A stretch of 5,684 nt of DNA, taken from contig WOYR01000148.1 of NCBI GenBank assembly GCA_011620705.1, positions 1 to 5,684 on the forward strand. The letters run 5' to 3'. This stretch comes from Microbacteriaceae bacterium (GTDB lineage: Bacteria; Actinomycetota; Actinomycetes; Actinomycetales; Microbacteriaceae). The notes under the pieces are model-generated. The model worked only from the letters and a program-made list of their open reading frames with translations, searched no databases and was not told the origin of the DNA. Position 1 is the stretch's first letter, and the number at the start of each line of letters is the position of its first letter. Positions 1-5,684 of the stretch are shown here, one piece after another. The translations under genes were made by a program, and so were the position numbers.

Positions 1-737
1 GTGTAGAGCTCCTCGCGCGGCGCCTTCTCGACGATCTTGCCCAGGTACATGACCGCGATCTCGGGGCAGAAGTACCGCACGATCGCCAGGTCGTGCGCGA
101 TGAACAGGAAGGAGATGTTGAACTCGCGCTGCAGATCCTGCATCAGGTTGATGACCTGGGCCTGGATCGAGACGTCGAGCGCCGACACCGGCTCGTCGGC
201 GACCAGCAGCTTCGGCTGCAGGGTGAGCGCCCGGGCGATGCCGATGCGCTGGCGCTGCCCGCCCGAGAACTCGTGCGGGTAGCGGTTGTAGTGCTCGGGG
301 TTGAGCCCCACGATCTCGAGCAGCTCCTGCACCCGCGCCAGCCGCTTGTTCGCCGGCACCAGCTTGTGGATCGCCAGCGGCGCGCCCACGATCGAGCCGA
401 CGGTCTGACGCGGGTTGAGCGAGGTGTACGGGTCCTGGAAGATCATCTGGATGTCGCGGCGCAGCGGCTTGAGGGCGCGCGCCGGTGCCTGGGCGATGTC
501 GTGCCCCTCGAAGATGATCTGCCCGCTGGTCGGCTTCTGGAGCCGGGTGATGAGGCGCCCCGTCGTGGTCTTGCCGCATCCGGACTCGCCGACCAGGCCC
601 AGGGCCTGGCCCGCCTCGAGGGTGAAGGAGACCCCGTCGACGGCTTGGACGTACCCGACCGTTCGGGCGATGACGCCGCGGGACTTGACGGGGAAGTGCA
701 TGACGAGGTCCTTGACCTCGAGAAGGGGAGCGGCCAT
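1..737 (-). CDS. dppF: DppF-type peptide ABC transporter ATP-binding protein (3' end beyond window)
   Basis: Cytoplasmic ATPase subunit expected to pair with the DppD-type protein upstream and power import through the DppB/DppC channel. The first 245 residues are visible and the frame runs off the left edge; family members are usually about 320-350 residues, so the C-terminal part is missing. Seen: Walker A GESGCGKTT (residues 50-58), Q-loop glutamine in FQDP (Q101), ABC signature SGGQRQR (158-164), Walker B LLVADEP with catalytic Glu182, D-loop SALD (185-188) and switch histidine H215 in IAHDL. All catalytic positions are intact. The ATG at 737 is chosen because a GGGAGG ribosome site lies 8 nt before it and the N-terminus (LLEVKDLVMHFPVK) matches the family. 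It begins one base after the dppD stop (TGAGATG), which suggests translational coupling. The Dpp versus Opp label rests on family resemblance; substrate is unknown. Confidence 0.95.
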   Translation of the reverse strand, partial: MAAPLLEVKDLVMHFPVKSRGVIARTVGYVQAVDGVSFTLEAGQALGLVGESGCGKTTTGRLITRLQKPTSGQIIFEGHDIAQAPARALKPLRRDIQMIFQDPYTSLNPRQTVGSIVGAPLAIHKLVPANKRLARVQELLEIVGLNPEHYNRYPHEFSGGQRQRIGIARALTLQPKLLVADEPVSALDVSIQAQVINLMQDLQREFNISFLFIAHDLAIVRYFCPEIAVMYLGKIVEKAPREELY

Positions 738-738
738 C

Positions 739-1761
739 TCAGTTGCCTCCCGTCAGGACTGCGTCGTAGTCCGCCAGCACGTCGTCCTCCAAGTGGCACC
801 GTTTGAGGTGCCCCTCGGCCACCGGGAGCAGTTCGGGCAGCTCGCGCGCGCAGCGGTTGTCCGGGACGAATCGCGAGTACTCGCACCGGGCGAAGAACGG
901 GCACCCGGCGGGCGGGTCGAGCAGGCTGGGCGGATTGCCCGGGATCGGGCGCAGCGGACGGTCGAGCGGGCCGGTGACATCCGGGATGGACTGGATGAGG
1001 CCCCAGGTGTACGGCATCGCCGGCTTGGTCAGCAGCTCGCGGGCCGCGCCGTACTCCACCGCGCGGCCCGCGTACATCACCAGCACATCGTCCGCGACCT
1101 CGGCGATGACGCCGAGATCGTGGGTGATCATGATGAGCGCGGTGTCGAACTCGCGCTGCAGGTCCTGCAGGAGGTCGAGGATCTGCGCCTGGATGGTGAC
1201 GTCGAGCGCCGTCGTGGGCTCGTCCGCGATCAGCAGGATCGGGTCGTTGATGAGCGCCATTGCGATCATCACGCGCTGCCGCATCCCCCCCGAGAACTGG
1301 TGCGGGTAGTCGTCGACGCGGCGCTCTGGCTGCGGGATGCCGACGCGCGCGAGCATCTCGATCGTGCGAGCGCGTGCCACTCGCTTCGGGACCCGGTTGT
1401 GGACGAGGTAGGCCTCGGAGATCTGGTCGCCGACGCGGAAGTACGGGTGCAGGGCCGACAGCGGGTCCTGGAAGATCATCGCGACGTCCTTGCCGCGCTT
1501 TGCCCGCATCTCGTCGTCGCTGAGGCCGATCAACTCGGTCCCGTCGAACCAGATCTGGCCGCTGACCCGCGCGCTCGTGTTGCGGTGAAGGCCGAGGATG
1601 GCGGAGGACGACACCGACTTGCCGGAGCCGGATTCCCCGACGATCCCCAGGGTCTTGCCGCGTTCGAGGGTGTACGAGAGCCCGTCGGTGGCGCGCACGA
1701 TCCCGTCGGAGGTCGGGAAGTGGACCGCGAGGTTCTCGACGGAGAGGAATGGTCTGCTCAT
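739..1761 (-). CDS. dppD: DppD-type peptide ABC transporter ATP-binding protein
   Basis: Complete 340-residue cytoplasmic ATPase, normal length for the family, expected to form a heterodimer with the DppF-type subunit. Seen: Walker A GESGSGKSV (residues 42-50), Q-loop Q98 in FQDP, signature SGGMRQR (157-163), Walker B LLIADEP with catalytic Glu181, D-loop TALD (184-187) and switch His214 in ITHDL. The SGGMRQR form is usual for DppD/OppD, whereas the partner carries SGGQRQR. After residue 250 comes the oligopeptide/dipeptide-transporter C-terminal domain (PYTWGLIQSIP, then RPIPGNPPSLLDPPAGCPF). It contains cysteines 287, 293, 304 and 322, spaced C-x5-C-x10-C-x17-C; equivalent cysteines have been reported to bind a 4Fe-4S cluster in some DppD proteins. 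The ATG at 1761 has an AGGAAAG ribosome site upstream. It starts 15 bp after dppB and ends one base before dppF. Substrate cannot be inferred. Confidence 0.96.
   Translation of the reverse strand: MSRPFLSVENLAVHFPTSDGIVRATDGLSYTLERGKTLGIVGESGSGKSVSSSAILGLHRNTSARVSGQIWFDGTELIGLSDDEMRAKRGKDVAMIFQDPLSALHPYFRVGDQISEAYLVHNRVPKRVARARTIEMLARVGIPQPERRVDDYPHQFSGGMRQRVMIAMALINDPILLIADEPTTALDVTIQAQILDLLQDLQREFDTALIMITHDLGVIAEVADDVLVMYAGRAVEYGAARELLTKPAMPYTWGLIQSIPDVTGPLDRPLRPIPGNPPSLLDPPAGCPFFARCEYSRFVPDNRCARELPELLPVAEGHLKRCHLEDDVLADYDAVLTGGN
746..751 (-). promoter_or_regulatory. Ribosome binding site of dppF
   Basis: GGGAGG on the minus strand, 8 nt before the ATG at 737. It lies inside the last codons of dppD (Thr-Gly-Gly-Asn-stop), so ribosomes finishing dppD are positioned to start dppF. 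This fixes the dppF start. Confidence 0.8.
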
Positions 1762-1766
1762 GGGTG

Positions 1767-1773
1767 CTTTCCT
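1767..1773 (-). promoter_or_regulatory. Ribosome binding site of dppD
   Basis: AGGAAAG on the minus strand, 5 nt before the ATG at 1761, within the 15-bp gap after the dppB stop. It is a reasonable match to the anti-Shine-Dalgarno and supports the chosen dppD start. Confidence 0.7.
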
Positions 1774-1776
1774 GCC

Positions 1777-2802
1777 CTATCGAAGCCGAACGCGCGGATC
1801 GACGTAGGCGTACAGGATGTCGACGACGATATTCGCGATGATGACGGCGGCGCCGGCCACGATGACCAGGCCGATCAGCACGGGGAGGTCGGCGTTCTGG
1901 TTCGAGATCACCGCGAGGAAACCGAGTCCCTGGTAGGTGAAGACCGCTTCGGTGATGACCGCCCCTGCCAGCAGGGCGGCGAAGTCCAGACCCGCCATGG
2001 ACAGCAGCGGGGTGAGGGCGGCTCGGAGTCCGTGTTTGAAGAGCACGACGCGCTCGGACAGGCCCTTCGCTCGAGCGGTGCGGATGTAATCCTCGGACAG
2101 CGACTCGAGCACGAAGGCCCGGGTGATGCGCACGTATGCCGCCATGTAGAACAACGCGAGTGTCAGGGCGGGCAGGGTGAGACTGATGATCCAGTTGAGC
2201 ACGCCGCCGTCGGCGATCGAGACGTAGCGGGGATAGGGGACGAGCTTCCACCTGATGGCCACGAATTGGAGCAGGAAGGTGCCGATGAAGAAGGTGGGTA
2301 GGGCGTAGACCACCAGCGTCACGCCGACGATGATCCGATCCAGCCATTTGCCTTTGAAGACCGCCGCTATCACCCCGAAGAGCACCCCGAAGACGATCCA
2401 GATGATGAAGGCGTAGATCGCGAGCGAGATCGTCACCGGCGCGTACTTGACGACTGCGGCGTTCACCGTCATCGCGCTGTGCTGCGAATACCCCAGGCAC
2501 GGCGCCGGGCAGTGGATGACCAGGTCGGGGTTCGACTTCTCGAGCGCCGCACGGTAGGCGTCGTCGACGGGGTAGTCGCGGCCGACGGCGAGGCCCTGCA
2601 CGAACTGGCCGAACTGATAGGAGATCGGCTGGTTGTAGCCGTAGACCTGCGTGATGTTCGCGAGCTTCTCGGGAGTGCAGTACTTGCCGCAGATGTCCCT
2701 GGCCGGATTGCCGGCCGCGAAGAAGAGGACGAAGACCACCAGCACCATCGCGAGGAGCAGGACGATGCCGACGAGGATGCGGCGGATGGCGTAGGCGATC
2801 AC
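1777..2802 (-). CDS. dppB: DppB-type peptide ABC transporter permease
   Basis: Integral membrane channel subunit of the importer, partner of the DppC-type permease. From the GTG at 2802 the product is 341 residues. Seen: family-type N-terminus (IAYAIRRILVGIVLLL) with a first membrane helix at about 9-28, a long external segment at about 29-118, then further hydrophobic helices near 120-147, 158-183, 203-224, 265-288 and 308-332. The cytoplasmic coupling (EAA) loop is at about 238-265 (DYIRTARAKGLSERVVLFKHG) and contacts an ATPase. The C-terminus YAYVDPRVRLR is typical of the family. The external segment contains two C-x3-C motifs (C38/C42, C98/C102). Start choice: an in-frame GTG at 2859 would add 19 non-family residues encoded largely by a strong hairpin, so the GTG at 2802 is preferred. 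No good ribosome site precedes either; AGAGAA lies 14 nt before 2802. The start is therefore less certain than the gene. It sits 77 bp after the binding-protein gene and 15 bp before dppD. Confidence 0.92.
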   Translation of the reverse strand: MIAYAIRRILVGIVLLLAMVLVVFVLFFAAGNPARDICGKYCTPEKLANITQVYGYNQPISYQFGQFVQGLAVGRDYPVDDAYRAALEKSNPDLVIHCPAPCLGYSQHSAMTVNAAVVKYAPVTISLAIYAFIIWIVFGVLFGVIAAVFKGKWLDRIIVGVTLVVYALPTFFIGTFLLQFVAIRWKLVPYPRYVSIADGGVLNWIISLTLPALTLALFYMAAYVRITRAFVLESLSEDYIRTARAKGLSERVVLFKHGLRAALTPLLSMAGLDFAALLAGAVITEAVFTYQGLGFLAVISNQNADLPVLIGLVIVAGAAVIIANIVVDILYAYVDPRVRLR

Positions 2803-2833
2803 GTGGGGTTCTAGTTTTCTCTGTCCAGGAATG

Positions 2834-2861
2834 GGGTGGGCGCCCCGAGGGGCGCCCACCC
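2834..2861 (-). terminator. GC-rich stem-loop between the binding-protein gene and dppB
   Basis: Perfect inverted repeat: 2834-2846 pairs base for base with 2849-2861 (13 positions, centre GA). A realistic fold is a 12-bp stem with a 4-nt loop. It begins 18 nt after the TAA of the binding-protein gene and lies in the 77-bp gap before dppB. In the transcript it is followed by CCATTCCTGG rather than a run of U, so it is not a textbook intrinsic terminator. The dppB, dppD and dppF genes continue downstream, so partial termination or a 3'-end stabiliser that raises binding-protein mRNA over permease mRNA is the likely role. That role is inferred; the structure is read directly. Confidence 0.75.
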
Positions 2862-2879
2862 GGTATCAGATGACGCTAC

Positions 2880-4640
2880 TTACTTCTTGACGTACATGCC
2901 GCCGAGGTCGGGGTAGTAGCTGGACGCGACGTCCGGCAGGAACCCGCCCAGCTTCGACCCGTAGATGAAGTAGTTGTTCTGGTTGGCCAGGGGCACGTAC
3001 GCCCCATCGGCGGCTGCAGCCGCGTCGGCCTCGGTGAGCAGCTTCTGCTGCTCGGCCGTGTCGGTCGACTGGTTCGCCTGCTTGATCAGACCGTCCACCT
3101 TCGGGTTGCTGTAGAACCCGTAGTTGAAGCCGACGCCGAATGTGGCGCCCTTCGGGTTCGACTGGAGGATCGGCGGAACGACCGCGAACAGCGACGGCCA
3201 GTCAGCGGCCCAGCCGGCGAAGAACACGTCGATCGGCTTCGGGTCGGATCCGACCTGCGCGTAGTAGCCGGGCTTGGCGTCCTTCGCGATCGGGTCGAGC
3301 GTCACCTTGAAGCCCGCCTTCTCCCAGCTCTGCTGGAGGACGGCTGCGACCTGCTCGATGACCGTCGAGGTGTCGGCGAAGGCGAACCGGATCTCCGGCG
3401 TCGCGCCCCCGAGCAGCTTCTTGGCCGCGGCGGCGTCTCCGTTCGGGTCGATCTTGCTCAGCGAGTTCTCCTTGAAGCCCGGGATGGCCGACGACACGAC
3501 GGTGCTGGTCGGGATGCCCCACTTGGAGCCGCCCTCGGCCTTGATCACGCCGGCCTTGTCCGTCGCCGCGATCAGCGCGTTGCGGACGTTGGGGTCCGTC
3601 AGCGTCTTCGAGTTGATCTCCAGGAAGCGGGTGTACGGAGAGGTGCTGGTCACGACCCGGCTCGACAGGTCCGGCGTGATCTCGGAGTACTTGTCCGACG
3701 GGATGTTCAGCGGGCTGTACGCGGCCTGGTCGCTCCCCGAGTCGGCGAGGAGCCGCTCGGTGATCGTCTCAGGGCTGTCGACGAACTCGAACTTGATGGT
3801 GTCCGGGTATGCAGCGCGCACGACCTTGCTGTCAGTCGACGCGTCGTACGCGGGGTTGCGCACGAAGGTGCCGCCGGCGTTCTGGTCGAAGGTGTCGCCC
3901 TCCAGCTTGTACGGGCCGTTCGAGTTGATCGTGAACAGGTTCGCGGCGCCCTTGTCGAAGGACTTCTCGTACGGGTCGGTGGAGAACAGCGCGGCCGTGG
4001 CGTACGGGAAGTCCGCCCACGGGTTCTGGAAGTGGTACGTGATCGTGTCGCCGGAGCACGACGCCGCCTTCTCGAAGTGCGCCTGCGCCTCGGGCGTGCC
4101 GGTCAGCGGACCGGTGTACTCGGTCGCCAGGTCGTAGCTCGGGTCGGACGGGTCGATCAGGTTGTAGCTGCCGTCACCGAAGTAGGTCAGGCCGACGCCA
4201 CCGCCGCCCGCGACCAGCGAGGCGTCGTAGGAGCGGGACAGGCCGTACTGCAGGTCGGCGCAGGTGATCGCCGTGCCGTCCTGCCACTTGACGCCCTTCT
4301 TCAGCGTGAAGCTCCAGGTCTTGCCCTCGTCCTTGGTGGTGCCGGTATCGGTCGCCAGGTCGGCGACCACCTTCGGGTTCTTGTCCGCCGTGATCGGCAG
4401 GGCGGTCAGGCCGCGGTAGACGATGCGGCGGAAGTTCGCGATCTCCACGCCGAGGTAGACGCCCACCGGGTCGGTGGCCTCGTACTCGCCCGAGACGTCC
4501 AGCGAGGTGAGGGTTCCGCCCTTCTGGCCGGAGGAGGTCGGCGCGGGAGTTCCCCCGCCGCTCGAGCATGCTGCGAGCGCGGCCGCGAGGACGCCTGTGA
4601 CGGCGATCACCCCGACTCGCGACAACAACTTCTTGGTCAT
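2880..4640 (-). CDS. Extracellular solute-binding lipoprotein, family 5 (DppA/OppA-type)
   Basis: Receptor of the importer: a membrane-anchored protein outside the cell membrane that binds the ligand and hands it to the permeases. It has 586 residues, within the family range. Seen: basic N-terminus MTKKLLSR, hydrophobic stretch 9-24, lipobox LAAC with Cys25 as the lipidated residue, then a Ser/Gly/Pro/Thr-rich linker to about 40. The mature start (GGTLTSLDVSGEYEATDP) and the motif WSFTLKKGVKWQDGTAITCADL at 109-130 (key residues W109, G116, W119, D121, G122) are typical of SBP family 5. Cys127 and Cys195 are the only other cysteines I noticed and could pair. The ATG at 4640 is supported by AAGGAG 9 nt upstream and by the signal peptide. 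It lies between dppC and dppB with a hairpin in each flanking gap, and its strong ribosome site fits high expression. The ligand is unknown: peptides are most likely, but this family also includes nickel, opine and sugar binders. Confidence 0.95.
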   Translation of the reverse strand: MTKKLLSRVGVIAVTGVLAAALAACSSGGGTPAPTSSGQKGGTLTSLDVSGEYEATDPVGVYLGVEIANFRRIVYRGLTALPITADKNPKVVADLATDTGTTKDEGKTWSFTLKKGVKWQDGTAITCADLQYGLSRSYDASLVAGGGGVGLTYFGDGSYNLIDPSDPSYDLATEYTGPLTGTPEAQAHFEKAASCSGDTITYHFQNPWADFPYATAALFSTDPYEKSFDKGAANLFTINSNGPYKLEGDTFDQNAGGTFVRNPAYDASTDSKVVRAAYPDTIKFEFVDSPETITERLLADSGSDQAAYSPLNIPSDKYSEITPDLSSRVVTSTSPYTRFLEINSKTLTDPNVRNALIAATDKAGVIKAEGGSKWGIPTSTVVSSAIPGFKENSLSKIDPNGDAAAAKKLLGGATPEIRFAFADTSTVIEQVAAVLQQSWEKAGFKVTLDPIAKDAKPGYYAQVGSDPKPIDVFFAGWAADWPSLFAVVPPILQSNPKGATFGVGFNYGFYSNPKVDGLIKQANQSTDTAEQQKLLTEADAAAAADGAYVPLANQNNYFIYGSKLGGFLPDVASSYYPDLGGMYVKK

Positions 4641-4649
4641 TGCCAGATT

Positions 4650-4655
4650 CTCCTT
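4650..4655 (-). promoter_or_regulatory. Ribosome binding site of the binding-protein gene
   Basis: AAGGAG on the minus strand, 9 nt before the ATG at 4640. It is clearly stronger and better placed than anything before dppB, which fits the excess of binding protein over permease usual for such importers. Confidence 0.8.
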
Positions 4656-4689
4656 GGTGTTGGTTTGACGTGCTGTGCGCGCGTCCGAT

Positions 4690-4708
4690 CCGCGACGGTG
4701 CGCCGCGG
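4690..4708 (-). other. Small GC-rich hairpin in the dppC/binding-protein spacer
   Basis: On the transcript, CCGCGGCG and CGTCGCGG can form an 8-bp stem with one G-U pair and a 3-nt loop. It lies 26 nt after the dppC stop in the 94-bp gap before the binding-protein gene. There is no U tract after it. It could mark an RNA processing or pausing point, but in GC-rich DNA such short stems also arise by chance. I see no convincing -10/-35 promoter pair in this gap. Confidence 0.35.
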
Positions 4709-4734
4709 AGGCTGAGATGACGTGGGCATTCGCC

Positions 4735-5684
4735 TCATCTGCTCGACCTCGGGTCGAGGGCGTCGCGCAGGCCGTCGCCGAGCAGGTTGAACGAGACGAC
4801 GATGAGAACGAGCAGGAAGGCCGGTGCGATGAAGAACAGGAAGTCGCCAGAGGCGTAACCGAGCGACCCTTTGAGGATGTTGCCGAGCGTCGGCGTCGGC
4901 GGCAGGATCGAGATGCCCAGATAGGACAGCGCCGCCTCGGCGGAGACGTACGCCGGAAGGATCAGGGTGAACTGCACGAGGATCGGAGCCCAGAGGTTGG
5001 GCAGCACCTCCTTGAAGTACAGCCGCCCGTTGCCGGCGCCGAGCAGGCGGGCCGCGTCGATGAACTCCCGCTCGCGCAGGCTCAGGACCTGCCCGCGGAT
5101 GATGCGGGTCACCGACGGCCAGCCGAAGATGCCCAGCACCAGGATCACGTAGGTGGCCTGGGCCGGGTCGCCCGCCGGGATCTTCAGCGTTCCGGTGAGC
5201 CAGCCGATCAGGACGCCCGAGAGGGCCAGCAGCATCAGGGTCTGCGGGAAGCAGAGCACGAGATCCACGAGACGGCCGATCAGCGTGTCGGCCCAGCGCC
5301 GGCTCATGCCGGCGATGATCCCGAGCACGACGCCCACCACGACGGAGAAGACGGCGGCGGCGGCGGAGATGAACAGCGAGAGGGCCAGACCCAGCCAGAT
5401 CCGGCTGAGCGTGTCGCGTCCGATGCCGGGCTCGATGCCGAGCGGGTGAGCCCAACTGATCCCGCCGAAGGCTCCGATCGGGAGGCCGTTGTCGTTGATG
5501 AGCTTCTGGTGGGTGGTGAAGGGGTCGAGCACCCCGGCCGCAACGAGGAACGGGGCCAGGATCGCCAGCAGGACGTAGATCGCGACGATGATGCCGCCCG
5601 CCAGGGTCTTCCGGTCGGAGCGGAATCGATTCCAGGCCAGCGCGGCAGGAGTCCGGCTCCGGACGCCGACGCCGATGAGTCGCT
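4735..5684 (-). CDS. dppC: DppC-type peptide ABC transporter permease (5' end beyond window)
   Basis: Integral membrane channel subunit, partner of the DppB-type permease. 315 complete codons are visible, open to the right edge with no convincing start, so the first few residues lie outside the window. Seen, numbering from the first complete codon (5682): an OppC-type N-terminus, TPAALAWNRFRSDRKTLAG (11-29), followed by a membrane helix at 31-49; HPLGIEPGIGRDTLSRIWLG (79-98), the conserved family segment before the transport domain; helices near 97-124, 133-161, 177-192, 232-254 and 283-302; a coupling (EAA) loop EREFIDAARLLGAGNGRLYF (204-223); and a family-type end, FNLLGDGLRDALDPR. An internal GTG at 5532 would remove the first helix and is rejected as the start. 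The gene precedes the binding-protein gene by 94 bp, whereas in many dpp/opp operons dppC follows dppB. Confidence 0.95.
   Translation of the reverse strand, partial: RLIGVGVRSRTPAALAWNRFRSDRKTLAGGIIVAIYVLLAILAPFLVAAGVLDPFTTHQKLINDNGLPIGAFGGISWAHPLGIEPGIGRDTLSRIWLGLALSLFISAAAAVFSVVVGVVLGIIAGMSRRWADTLIGRLVDLVLCFPQTLMLLALSGVLIGWLTGTLKIPAGDPAQATYVILVLGIFGWPSVTRIIRGQVLSLREREFIDAARLLGAGNGRLYFKEVLPNLWAPILVQFTLILPAYVSAEAALSYLGISILPPTPTLGNILKGSLGYASGDFLFFIAPAFLLVLIVVSFNLLGDGLRDALDPRSSR

Noticed and set aside
415..2301. Long plus-strand open frame (over 600 codons) opposite the ATPase and dppB genes
   Set aside because: It runs across three clear minus-strand genes and the gaps between them. Its predicted product is mostly Arg/Asp/Glu/Val-rich low-complexity protein, as expected when codons of a GC-biased gene are read on the other strand. 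No recognisable domain.
443..2500. Long minus-strand open frame (over 600 codons) in a different frame from dppB, dppD and dppF
   Set aside because: Arg/Pro/Gly-rich, no domain, and it crosses gene boundaries. The real frames here carry complete family motifs, so this is a frame shadow caused by the scarcity of stops in high-GC DNA.
2834..2861. Hairpin as a full rho-independent terminator splitting two operons
   Set aside because: No U tract follows it, and the downstream dppB, dppD and dppF genes complete the same importer with no visible promoter of their own in the 77-bp gap. Partial termination or RNA stabilisation fits better.
3274..4137. Plus-strand open frame opposite the binding-protein gene
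   Set aside because: No ribosome site or recognisable motif, and it is fully inside a well-supported gene on the other strand.
5530..5532. GTG as the start of the DppC-type permease
   Set aside because: The same frame continues upstream to the window edge and encodes the conserved N-terminal segment and first membrane helix, so the true start is outside the window.
1..5684. A novel or undescribed system hidden in the cluster
   Set aside because: All five genes match well-known components of one peptide-type ABC importer with intact motifs, and the gaps are too short for other genes. I see no phage, defence, repeat or RNA-gene signal.

Overview
The window is one co-oriented gene cluster, entirely on the minus strand, encoding a complete-looking peptide/opine/nickel-type (PepT, Dpp/Opp) ABC importer. 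Both end genes are cut by the window edges. The DNA is GC-rich (about two thirds by eye) with strong G/C bias at third codon positions. The binding protein is a lipoprotein, and the dppB-type permease carries a Cys-rich external insert that I associate with actinobacterial homologues. This points to a high-GC actinobacterium, possibly Microbacteriaceae; the family-level guess is weak.

Reading in the direction of transcription (high to low coordinates): a DppC-type permease (5' end outside the window, stop at 4735); a 94-bp spacer with a modest hairpin; a family-5 extracytoplasmic binding lipoprotein (4640-2880); a 77-bp spacer with a near-perfect GC-rich hairpin; a DppB-type permease (2802-1777); a 15-bp spacer; a DppD-type ATPase (1761-739); and, after a single base, a DppF-type ATPase (from 737, running off the left edge). 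No stretch over 300 bp lacks a gene, and I see no tRNA, rRNA, mobile element, CRISPR array or plus-strand gene.

How the parts work together: the lipoprotein captures a ligand outside the membrane and delivers it to the DppB/DppC channel. The DppD/DppF pair hydrolyses ATP in the cytoplasm to drive import. Both ATPases keep all the canonical catalytic motifs. The ligand cannot be read from the sequence; a peptide is the default guess.

I found no sign of a new kind of system. The points worth a second look are the gene order (permease C ahead of the binding protein, permease B behind it), the strong hairpin between the binding-protein gene and dppB, the four-cysteine external loop of DppB, the four-cysteine C-terminal motif of DppD, and the poorly supported dppB start.
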